The notes below the pieces were generated by a model. It searched no databases and had not been told where the DNA came from. It worked only from the letters and a program-made list of their open reading frames with translations. Shown in pieces: positions 37,996 to 45,925 of a stretch of 64,000 bases of DNA. Position numbers and translations under genes: made by a program. Where the stretch lies: assembly GCF_021117425.1 (NCBI RefSeq), contig NZ_CP088298.1, positions 1,674,001 through 1,738,000 of the forward strand, read 5' to 3'. Position 1 is the first letter of the stretch; every line of letters starts with the position of its first letter. The DNA is from Brevibacterium zhoupengii (lineage in GTDB: Bacteria; Actinomycetota; Actinomycetes; Actinomycetales; Brevibacteriaceae).

Positions 37996-40545
37996 ATGCC
38001 TTCAGTTAACAGTTCAAACGACGACCCGTTGCGGCGAGCCATTTGGTCGATTTTTGACAGATTCCGAAACTACTCATCCGAAAAGGTAGCCGACGTTGCT
38101 CTACGCGAAGTTTTCGGCCTTTGGCTAGCTGCAGGAGACGGTAGCTCATGCAAACGGGAGCTCGAGCATAGATTCCAGAGCTATAAAGTAGCCGAACCGG
38201 AACTGGCGGATATCGTTAGGGCACATCTCGAAGATTTGGTTCGAGCGGTCAGCAAGCCAGGTGTATTCGCCGAAATCTTCGAACTGGTCCTTGAAGCCAG
38301 CCTGACTGTGTTGGGGAGAGCCCGACAGGAGTATCAGTCATCCGAAGTCCTGAACTCGTTCCTCGGTGAAATAATTGAACCTCCTGAGAGTGTTTTCGAT
38401 CCTGCCTGCGGATTTGGTGGCACTCTTCTCTCAATGGGTGCGCCCAAGACCGCAAAAATTGTAGGGACTGAGCTCCACTCCGGATCTGCAGACGTCGCCG
38501 AAATGCGCCTACGGATACACGGCTATAAACATGTCGAGATCCGTTGCTCAAATTCTCTTACTGATGGGCCAACTGCGAAATGGGATCAAATCGTCGTTCA
38601 ACCTCCCTTTGGGCTTCGTCCTAGCGCCAGCGAAGTTGATCCACGTCTGGTTCAGGGGCATTCGCCTCGAGGGCAGATAGACGGTGACAATGCCTGGCTC
38701 CGTTTGGTTGCCGATTCGATGGCCCCAGCAGGAAAAGCGGTCATCGTTGTGCCACAGCGATCGATAACTATTCAGGCTCGAAAATCAACGGCTATCAGCT
38801 ACATCATCGAGAATGATTGGCTTGATGCATCGATTGCGATCCCTCCAGGGCTCATACCGGGGACACAAATTGGAGCGACAGTTCTGGTACTTGATCGTGA
38901 CAAGTCAAGTCACAAGCGGGGAAAAGTGCTCGTATGCAATGCTGCTGACTTGGTCAGCAGGCATGTTAGCCCAAGTTCAACGGCGATCAAGGAATGGCTG
39001 TTGCAAGGGGTTACGCCCCAGACGCCAAATTGGCAGACCAGCATAATCGCCGCAGAGGAGCTACTGGTTCATGGGCCGTTACCCAGGCGATACCTTTCCG
39101 AGCCGCCTACTGAACAAACATTAAGACCCGAATCGCCTGGTCGATTCCTCTCTTCGGTCATTCTGGAGAACTTCAAGAGCATAAGCGAAGAGACTGAAAT
39201 TCCGCTACGACCTCTTACCGTAGTTTACGGAAAAAATTCAGCAGGTAAATCGAGCGTTCTACAATCACTTCTGTTACTGAAGCAATCCGTTCACGCGAAC
39301 GAATTCGCTGCGTCCGGTCAGGTTATTGACCTGGGCTCGTATGCCGGTGTACTAAATAACCACAATCGTGATAAAACGCTGAAAATTGGCGTGAAGTTTT
39401 CCTCTAATCCCAAGATCGATTCGGATCATGTTGTGCCCAGTCCGAGTGAAAATAGGTATGTATCTGTTGGGTGGAGCAACGTAAATTCGGCGTCGTCACA
39501 ATTTCCGAGCAGCCTATGCGTGGGACTAGGTGAAAAGACTATTGAGTTGACGGGAAACTCCGACGAGCCGGACACGCTGAATCTTCCCACTGATGCCATT
39601 GAGACATTCGTAGGAACGACGTTTCAGGATCTCGCATACTACCCTCCAAATAAACCTACTAAAGGTGGTCAAGGAAAGAGACTTGCCCAAAAACTAAATC
39701 GGGAGAAAATATTCTCTATTCCGATCTCGCTTTCAAACCTGCGTTTGCACAGTATTTCTCGAAACATTGTGACTAAAATTTCCCATTTTGATTCGGATTT
39801 CAGGCGCGGCTTATATGGTTCGTATCTAAATCGTGGTCTAGCATATTGGTCTGCGGTGGGTGAAGAGTTATATAATCTGGTCAATCGTATGTCATATATA
39901 GGCCCATTGAGGCAATCTCCTTCAAGATTTAGCCATAGGGTTGAAGCTTCCGGCCGTTTGGACATGCCTTTCTACCTATTGGACAATGAATCCGAACGGA
40001 TGGAAGTTTCGAGGTGGCTGTCTCGCCTGGGGACGAATTATGAGCTTGATGTTGTCAATCCGATTCGTCCGGAATATAGAGATGCTGTCGGTGACATGGC
40101 CTCTATGCTGTTGACTGATAGCCGGTCCGGCATACAAGTGACACCTGCTGATGTCGGATTTGGTATCTCTCAAGTTTTGCCTATCGTTACTGAACTGCTT
40201 GTGAGGATGGATTCGATTGTTTTGATTGAGCAGCCAGAAATTCATTTGCATCCCGCGATGCAGGCTGAACTTGCGGACTTGCTAATTGAATCGACATCGG
40301 CCTCGGGCCGAGCAAATCAAGTAATTGCCGAAACTCACAGTGAAACGCTGGTTCTCCGCGTGCAAAGAAGGATTAGGGAGGGAGTCCTGTCTTCTGACGA
40401 CGTGGCGGTTTTATATGTAGATCAGAATCCTGACGGTACGGGATTTGTTCAGGAGCTAAGACTGGATTCGAGTGGTGAGTTTATCGACTCGTGGCCGAAT
40501 GGCTTCTTTGACGAACAGTTTGACGAGATTTTTGGTGATATATGA
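37996..40545 (+). CDS. Fusion of degenerate N6-adenine methyltransferase domain and OLD/DUF3696-type ATPase
   Basis: 849 residues from ATG 37996 (AGGGAATAGG upstream); the frame extends to 37924, overlapping the previous gene. Residues about 1-380 are an HsdM-like N6-methylase: AdoMet motif I FDPACGFGGT (134-143) is intact, but motif IV reads VVQPPFG with Gln202 in place of the catalytic Asn of NPPF/Y. Residues about 388-849 are an SMC/ABC-type ATPase of the OLD/DUF3696 sort: ENFKSI, Walker A GKNSAGKS (412-419, Lys418), a long insertion, DVGFGISQVLPIV (signature-like), Walker B IVLIEQPEIHLHP (Glu745) and the H-loop AETHSETL. No TOPRIM domain follows. The methyltransferase part probably binds but does not methylate DNA. 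Third-position GC is lower than outside the island. Confidence 0.85.
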   Translation: MPSVNSSNDDPLRRAIWSIFDRFRNYSSEKVADVALREVFGLWLAAGDGSSCKRELEHRFQSYKVAEPELADIVRAHLEDLVRAVSKPGVFAEIFELVLEASLTVLGRARQEYQSSEVLNSFLGEIIEPPESVFDPACGFGGTLLSMGAPKTAKIVGTELHSGSADVAEMRLRIHGYKHVEIRCSNSLTDGPTAKWDQIVVQPPFGLRPSASEVDPRLVQGHSPRGQIDGDNAWLRLVADSMAPAGKAVIVVPQRSITIQARKSTAISYIIENDWLDASIAIPPGLIPGTQIGATVLVLDRDKSSHKRGKVLVCNAADLVSRHVSPSSTAIKEWLLQGVTPQTPNWQTSIIAAEELLVHGPLPRRYLSEPPTEQTLRPESPGRFLSSVILENFKSISEETEIPLRPLTVVYGKNSAGKSSVLQSLLLLKQSVHANEFAASGQVIDLGSYAGVLNNHNRDKTLKIGVKFSSNPKIDSDHVVPSPSENRYVSVGWSNVNSASSQFPSSLCVGLGEKTIELTGNSDEPDTLNLPTDAIETFVGTTFQDLAYYPPNKPTKGGQGKRLAQKLNREKIFSIPISLSNLRLHSISRNIVTKISHFDSDFRRGLYGSYLNRGLAYWSAVGEELYNLVNRMSYIGPLRQSPSRFSHRVEASGRLDMPFYLLDNESERMEVSRWLSRLGTNYELDVVNPIRPEYRDAVGDMASMLLTDSRSGIQVTPADVGFGISQVLPIVTELLVRMDSIVLIEQPEIHLHPAMQAELADLLIESTSASGRANQVIAETHSETLVLRVQRRIREGVLSSDDVAVLYVDQNPDGTGFVQELRLDSSGEFIDSWPNGFFDEQFDEIFGDI

Positions 40546-41582
40546 TGCTGATCAATCTTTCCCTCGCTCCAGAAGCAATTGGAGACATTTCTAAAGCCCG
40601 TAAGGGAATCGCCGCCAGGACTCTTCAGATGCATCTTTTTGAGATGATTAGAAGGTTCTGTGGAGTTGTTCAGATGAACGATAGTGAGGCTTTGAAGCTG
40701 GTTCAGTTTATCAGTTCTGAGGCGCTAACTACGGATGAAAAGAAGAACTGGCGTGAATTTCTGATTTATCTCCGTAAGCAAAGGCGATTCACCACAGCGA
40801 CGCCACCAATAGACACAGATTTCGTTAAGTTGACGGACCCTATGATTGTTGCGTCGTTTCGTAGTGTGGCTCCAATTTTGGCAATCATTCCGGAAGTTGA
40901 TTATGAGTCTATTTTTACCGATGAGGACGGTGTTCACTCGGCCAGTGACGATGTTGAATTTGTTACTTCGGTAACTGCTTCCTCTTCTGCTTTGGTTCAG
41001 AAGTTGGTTTCAATGGTCGATGATGGCGTATTTTCTGCAGGAACGCCGCGAGATGTTGTGTGGGAGGACCTGTTTGCTCCTCTGGCACGATCGAGTCATG
41101 AGATTGTCATTTACGATTCGTATTTATATAGCGAGATGTGGCGTAGATCCTCGGACTCGACACCAAGTAAAGAACATTTAGCGTGGTTTGTTGACAAGGT
41201 TGATTCGTCGGGAGGTGCGGTTCGTAGCATTTCTTTGGTTGGTGCGGCGGGTGATTCGAGAATTGGTGGATTGCCGAGTGATCCTGCTGCGATTGCAGAT
41301 ATGTTGTTTGAAAAATTTGATGGTAGGTTGACTGGTATTGATGAATTAAATTGTTTTGTGGTCGCTAATAGAAGAATTATGCATCATGACCGTCATATTG
41401 GATTTAGTTCTGGTCAGGTTATAGATTTGCCTGCCGGTCTCGACCGGCTTTCTCGTCCTAGACTACGTGATGTTATGAATTTTTCGTACCGTTATACACC
41501 GTCTTCTGTCCGCGAATTTCGTCGAACTTACGACTCGGCGGTTGAAGGCTCCAGTACTACGCTCTTTACTATAGTTAAATAG
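40542..41582 (+). CDS. Putative effector with MIT_C/PLD-like C-terminus
   Basis: 346 residues, starting inside the previous stop (ATGATG, four-base overlap), so translationally coupled to the ATPase. The N-terminal 190 residues match nothing I know. From about residue 190, IVIYDSYLYSEMW, then INELNCFVVANRR-like strands (here DELNCFVVANRRIMHHDRHIGF, with His282-Asp283-Arg284) and LPAGLDRLSRPRLRDVMNF resemble the PLD-like MIT_C domain of eukaryotic MITD1, which has HDR followed by an N/SG and GRGLD. It is the likely effector or membrane/nucleic-acid-binding part of the module. Base composition is the lowest of the island. Homology is a pattern match by eye. Confidence 0.7.
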   Translation: MMLINLSLAPEAIGDISKARKGIAARTLQMHLFEMIRRFCGVVQMNDSEALKLVQFISSEALTTDEKKNWREFLIYLRKQRRFTTATPPIDTDFVKLTDPMIVASFRSVAPILAIIPEVDYESIFTDEDGVHSASDDVEFVTSVTASSSALVQKLVSMVDDGVFSAGTPRDVVWEDLFAPLARSSHEIVIYDSYLYSEMWRRSSDSTPSKEHLAWFVDKVDSSGGAVRSISLVGAAGDSRIGGLPSDPAAIADMLFEKFDGRLTGIDELNCFVVANRRIMHHDRHIGFSSGQVIDLPAGLDRLSRPRLRDVMNFSYRYTPSSVREFRRTYDSAVEGSSTTLFTIVK

Positions 41583-41599
41583 TATTCTTGCAGTTTATT

Positions 41600-42580
41600 C
41601 TATTTTGGTGATTCTGCCCTTTTTGCTTTTTTCGGAATTGAAGCTAATGGTGTAATTCCTCTTTGATTGGTTGTGTAGAAATTCGTCGCAAACTCGATTA
41701 ACGTATGTGTTCTGTTCGAGATCGCGCGGCTTGCGGGCCAGATCACCTCAACAGCAACCGGCTCGACTGCCGGCTCAATTTCCTTCACCACCAGCGGATA
41801 CCCCTCATAGCTCGAAGTATTGTTGAGCCGCTGCACCAGCACTCCGTACCCAAGTCCGCGTCCCACGAGAGTCCGCACCACCTCGTAGCTGGTCGTTCGG
41901 TGGCGGATCTTCGGCTGCAGGCCGCGGGCAGTGAACATCGACAGCGTGTGCTGGCTCGACGGGGGAGAGTCGAGGAGGATCATGTCCCTCTCCACTAAGT
42001 CCTCAAGGCGAACCATCTCTCGTGAGGCGAACGGGTCATCGGCCGCCAGGATGACATGCGCCGGTTGTGCAAAAAGCTGCGCGTGGTTGGGCGTTCCCGG
42101 GATGAGCGTCTCATAGACGAAAGCCACATCGATCTCACCTGACTCCAGTTTCCCCGCCAGCTTGTCCTGCGTCGTCTCGACGATCTCCAGGCTCACCCGT
42201 GGATGCTGCTCGCCGAACTCGGCCAATAGTACCGGCAGGATCATCGGCGCCAGCGTCGGATAGCAGCCGATGGTGATCGGCCCCGCCAACTCGCCATCGC
42301 TGGTCTTGAGATCACGCTCGAGTTCATTCGCCTCATTGATGAGACTTGTCGCCCGTGCCGCCACCTGCTTGCCCGCCGCCGTCAGCACCAGACCATGCGC
42401 CTTCTTCCGGATGCACAGCTGTGCACCCATCTCATGCTCGAGTGCAGTGATTGAGTCGGAGATCGCCGAGGACGAGACGTGCAGCTCGGCCGCCGCAGCC
42501 GAGATCGTACCCAAGCGAGCCGCCGTGACGAGATACGAAAGCTGGCGCAATGAGAAGTTCGGGACCTGGTCAATGTACAT
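41600..42580 (-). CDS. LysR-family transcriptional regulator
   Basis: 326 residues: winged helix (FSLRQLSYLVTAARLGTISAA, about residues 9-70) and LysR substrate domain (TIGCYPTLAPMILPVLLAE, MILLDSPPSSQHT). It is divergent from the P450 fusion gene across 139 bases and very likely controls it. It shares the IGC-PT-AP and LLDSPP patterns with the LysR protein at 2429-3358, suggesting related effectors. The last 25 residues (after FATNFY) are Lys/Thr-rich with AT-rich codons; they lie next to the defence island. Confidence 0.92.
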   Translation of the reverse strand: MYIDQVPNFSLRQLSYLVTAARLGTISAAAAELHVSSSAISDSITALEHEMGAQLCIRKKAHGLVLTAAGKQVAARATSLINEANELERDLKTSDGELAGPITIGCYPTLAPMILPVLLAEFGEQHPRVSLEIVETTQDKLAGKLESGEIDVAFVYETLIPGTPNHAQLFAQPAHVILAADDPFASREMVRLEDLVERDMILLDSPPSSQHTLSMFTARGLQPKIRHRTTSYEVVRTLVGRGLGYGVLVQRLNNTSSYEGYPLVVKEIEPAVEPVAVEVIWPASRAISNRTHTLIEFATNFYTTNQRGITPLASIPKKAKRAESPK

Positions 42581-42581
42581 A

Positions 42582-42623
42582 TCCGCTTTTCCGGACTAGT
42601 AGTCAGATTAATTCCGCTTTTCC
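42582..42623. promoter_or_regulatory. Direct repeat in the LysR/P450 control region
   Basis: TCCGCTTTTCC occurs at 42582-42592 and again at 42613-42623, 31 bases apart, about three helical turns on one face of the DNA. The first copy touches the LysR start. A candidate binding site for that regulator. Confidence 0.5.
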
Positions 42624-42719
42624 TTTTATATCACTCGTCGCACACTGGACTGTGAACGCAGTCACACCGACTGCAAAAGACAACAGCATCACGAACTCAA
42701 CGATGAGGGGGAGACGACG

Positions 42720-45700
42720 ATGACTTCCGGGCTCCACATGAACACGAACCAAGCGACCACCTCGGCGCCGGTGGCGGACTGGGTGACCATTCCGGAACTC
42801 TACGAGGATCCGTTCCCGATCTACGAACGACTCCGTGCCGAAGGCGGCGTCCACTGGGTGCCCGCAGTCAACCGCTACCTCATCACCAGCTACGACGCCG
42901 TCAGTGCCACCGAACACAACCAGGAGATCTTCTCCGCCGACGAAGAGGGCTCCCTGCAGATCCGCGCCATGGGCCACTCCATGCTCCGCCGCGACGACCC
43001 CGAACACTACGAACAGCGCCGCGCGTGGCAGACCGTCCTCAAACCCGGCTACGTCAAACGCGTCTGGACGAAGATGTACCGCGAAGTCGCCGAGGACCTG
43101 CTGACCAAACTCATCGACAAAGGCCCCGGCGCCGACCTCATCTGGGACTTCGCCGCGCCTTACGCCGCCGAGACCCTCCGACGCATGCTCGGCCTCTACA
43201 ACGTCGACCAATCCGACCTCCAGCGCTGGTCCCAGACCCTCATCGACGCCACCGGCAACTACGCCGACGACCCCGAGGTCTGGGCCAAGGGCGAGAAGTC
43301 CTTCAACGAAGTCGACGCAGCCCTGGACGAGATGCTCGAATACCACCTCACCCACCGCGACGACTCGCTCATCTCCGGACTGCTGTCCATGCCCGGCGAC
43401 ATCATGCCGATCGAGAAGATCCGCGCGAACATCAAGATGACCATCGGCGGCGGACTCAACGAACCCCGCGACGCCCTCGGCGTGGCAGCCCTGGCCATGT
43501 TCCACCACCCCGAACAGCGCACCGCCGCCATCGCCAACCTCGCACTGTGGCCGACCGTGTTCGAAGAGACCATCCGCTGGATAGCCCCCATCGGCATGTA
43601 CTCCCGCCAGACCACCCAGGACACCGTGTTCGCCGGCACCCACCTGCCCGCCGGCGCGAAACTGGGCATCTGCGTGCTCTCGGCCAACCGCGACGAAACC
43701 ATCTGGGACCGAGCCGATCAGTTCGACATCCACCGCGAAGCCAAACCCCACCTGGCCTTCAGCAAGGGCGTCCACGTATGCCTGGGCAACTGGGCGGCAA
43801 GAGCCGAAATCGCCGAGGTGGCCCTGCCCCTGCTGTTCAACAGCCTCGAAGGTCTCGCCATCGATGAGACCCAGGAAACCCGCGTGGGCGGCTGGGTCTT
43901 TCGCGGAATGCTCAACCTCCCCGTCACCTGGTCCAAGGCCAGCGACGGACCCAACTACGGGGTCGCAGCCAGCGGGGGAGCCGCCTCGGCAGGGGAATCG
44001 ACATCAGCCGAAGGGAAGGGACCGAAAGTGGCGGTCATCGGTGCCGGACCGGCCGGCTGCTTCAGCGCGAAGGAGATCCTGCGCCAGGTGCCCGGATCCA
44101 CCGCCGACGTCTACGACCGGCTGCCCGTTCCCTACGGACTGCTGCGCTACGGCGTCGCCGCCGACCACCAGGGCACCAAATCCGTGTCCACCCAGTTCGA
44201 CCGCCTCTTCGCCGATCCCCGGGCGACGTTCATCGGCAATACCGACCTGGGCGCCGACGTGACCATGGACGAACTCAAAGCCAACTACGACGCAGTGGTC
44301 CTCGCCAGCGGTCTCTCCCACGACCGTCCCCTCGACATCCCCGGCACCGAGCTCAAGCACGTCTACCGAGCCGGCACCATCACCCGCCTGCTCAACGGCC
44401 ACCCCGACGAAATCGACGCCGATTCGTCCCTCGCTGAACCTCTTGTGCTCGGGTCGCGGGTCGCCGTCGTCGGACAGGGCAATGTCGCCATCGATATCCT
44501 CCGCCTGCTCACCTGCCAGTCGGAGACGCTCGAGGGCAGCGACATCGATGACTTCATCCACGGCTCGCTGCGAAGCGACATCGCCCGCATCGACGTCATC
44601 GGCCGCTCCGAACCACGTGCCGCGAAGTTCGACCCCGTCATGATCCGCGAGCTCGCCCGCGTGCCGGGACTGACCCATGTGCTCCATGGAGTCGATCTGG
44701 ACTCGGTTCCCGTCGGCAAGGACGCGAAGCTCGACGCGCTGCGCGATCTGCTTGATCCGGCGAATCGGGCTGGTGGTGGCTCGGATCAGGGCGATGCTGC
44801 GGGGAAGGAGATTGAGCTGCACTGGTGGTTCGCGAGCACCCCGGAACAGCTCTCTGGGTCCTCTGTCGGTGGCTCGTCGTCTTCGGACCCGGCTGGTGCT
44901 GTCGCCGGCATCGACTTCACCCATGCTGGTGAGAAGGTTCACCTGGATGTGGACTCGGTCATTACCGCCATCGGCTTCGTCCGCGACCCGATGACAGTCG
45001 CGAAGCAAGGCATCTGCCCCGTCTCGCCCATCCCCGCCGACGGGAAGATCAGCGACGGCCTCTTCGCCATTGGCTGGCTCAAGGGCAACGGCCGCGGCAC
45101 CATCCCCGACCAGCGCACCGACGCTCGCGCCTTGGCCGCGACCATTGCCGCCGAGGTGACCGCAGGGTCGATCTCGACCGGTGCACCAGGCATCGACCCG
45201 CATGAAAACGCCACCGACTTCAACGGGTGGCGCCGGATCGACCTCAAGGAGCGCCTCGGCGCCGGTGTCGGACGGTGCCGCGCCAAGATCAGAACTCGAG
45301 CAGAGCTGCTGGATGCTGCACGGGACGACAGCCTCGACGAGCAGCTCACGGTCGCCTCGGCGAGTGCCGCGAAGGATCTGACACCGGGAGTGCCAGTGAC
45401 CATTCTCTTCGGCACGGAATCAGGCAACGCAGAACTCGTCGCCGAGGAACTGGGCACGTTCCTGGGTGAGCGTTCGGACCTGGAGATCTCCGATCTGGCA
45501 ACGGTGTCTCCAGGGGACTTGGACCCGGAACGGTTCTACCTGCTCGTGAGTTCGACGTATGGGGACGGTGACGTCCCCAGCTCGGCCACACGGTTCTACG
45601 GTGAGCTGAGAGCATCGGACGTCGACCTCGGGGGAGTGCGATTCGCCGTGTTCGGGATGGGCGATGCCAGCTACACAAAGACGTACTCGCGCGGCAGTGA

Positions 45701-45854
45701 GCTGCTCACCGAAGCACTCGAGGCTCGCGGCGCAACCAGAGTTGGCGAATACGGTCGTCACGACGCTGGGGGACCCGTGCCCGCAGCGGAGGCCGCCAGC
45801 GAATGGGCGGAAGGAGTGCTGACGAACCTGACCACGGAACTCGTGCGGGCCTGA
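42720..45854 (+). CDS. Self-sufficient cytochrome P450 fusion: P450 (CYP255-like) - adrenodoxin-reductase-type - flavodoxin
   Basis: 1044 residues, one uninterrupted frame; ATG 42720 follows GAGGGGGAGA. Residues about 1-405 are a bacterial P450: the heme-binding motif FSKGVHVCLG gives Cys354 as axial ligand; the I-helix reads GGGLNEPRD and EETIRWIAPIGMYSR follows, the pattern of the guaiacol O-demethylase GcoA (CYP255). A 30-residue Gly/Ala/Ser linker leads to an FprA/adrenodoxin-reductase domain (about 435-860) with FAD motif VIGAGPAGCFSAKE and NADPH motif VVGQGNVAIDILR. Residues about 890-1040 are a flavodoxin (LFGTESGNAELVAEE, VSSTYGDGDVPSSA, FGMGDASY) binding FMN. Electrons would pass NADPH-FAD-FMN-heme. 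It probably O-demethylates a small methoxyphenol; substrate inferred. Confidence 0.93.
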   Translation: MTSGLHMNTNQATTSAPVADWVTIPELYEDPFPIYERLRAEGGVHWVPAVNRYLITSYDAVSATEHNQEIFSADEEGSLQIRAMGHSMLRRDDPEHYEQRRAWQTVLKPGYVKRVWTKMYREVAEDLLTKLIDKGPGADLIWDFAAPYAAETLRRMLGLYNVDQSDLQRWSQTLIDATGNYADDPEVWAKGEKSFNEVDAALDEMLEYHLTHRDDSLISGLLSMPGDIMPIEKIRANIKMTIGGGLNEPRDALGVAALAMFHHPEQRTAAIANLALWPTVFEETIRWIAPIGMYSRQTTQDTVFAGTHLPAGAKLGICVLSANRDETIWDRADQFDIHREAKPHLAFSKGVHVCLGNWAARAEIAEVALPLLFNSLEGLAIDETQETRVGGWVFRGMLNLPVTWSKASDGPNYGVAASGGAASAGESTSAEGKGPKVAVIGAGPAGCFSAKEILRQVPGSTADVYDRLPVPYGLLRYGVAADHQGTKSVSTQFDRLFADPRATFIGNTDLGADVTMDELKANYDAVVLASGLSHDRPLDIPGTELKHVYRAGTITRLLNGHPDEIDADSSLAEPLVLGSRVAVVGQGNVAIDILRLLTCQSETLEGSDIDDFIHGSLRSDIARIDVIGRSEPRAAKFDPVMIRELARVPGLTHVLHGVDLDSVPVGKDAKLDALRDLLDPANRAGGGSDQGDAAGKEIELHWWFASTPEQLSGSSVGGSSSSDPAGAVAGIDFTHAGEKVHLDVDSVITAIGFVRDPMTVAKQGICPVSPIPADGKISDGLFAIGWLKGNGRGTIPDQRTDARALAATIAAEVTAGSISTGAPGIDPHENATDFNGWRRIDLKERLGAGVGRCRAKIRTRAELLDAARDDSLDEQLTVASASAAKDLTPGVPVTILFGTESGNAELVAEELGTFLGERSDLEISDLATVSPGDLDPERFYLLVSSTYGDGDVPSSATRFYGELRASDVDLGGVRFAVFGMGDASYTKTYSRGSELLTEALEARGATRVGEYGRHDAGGPVPAAEAASEWAEGVLTNLTTELVRA

Positions 45855-45925
45855 GCCGGGCCGTACCTCTGCATCACTGCTGATACACCGCGAACGACAC
45901 AACACATCAGAACAAGGACGTTCAT

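Larger units (their letters stand above)
30811..41582. other. Defence island
   Basis: hsdM-hsdS-hsdR on the minus strand and the OGG-like/methyltransferase-ATPase/PLD-like module on the plus strand share one divergent control region and are bracketed by two convergent catabolic regulators (PaaX and LysR). GC content falls along the plus-strand module, reaching its lowest at 40.5-41.6 kb. No integrase, tRNA or terminal repeat was found, so the way it arrived is not visible. Confidence 0.75.

Noticed and set aside
42603..43775. Minus-strand open frame of 390 codons opposite the P450 domain
   Set aside because: Gly/Val/Asp-rich shadow; the P450 frame is uninterrupted with all motifs.
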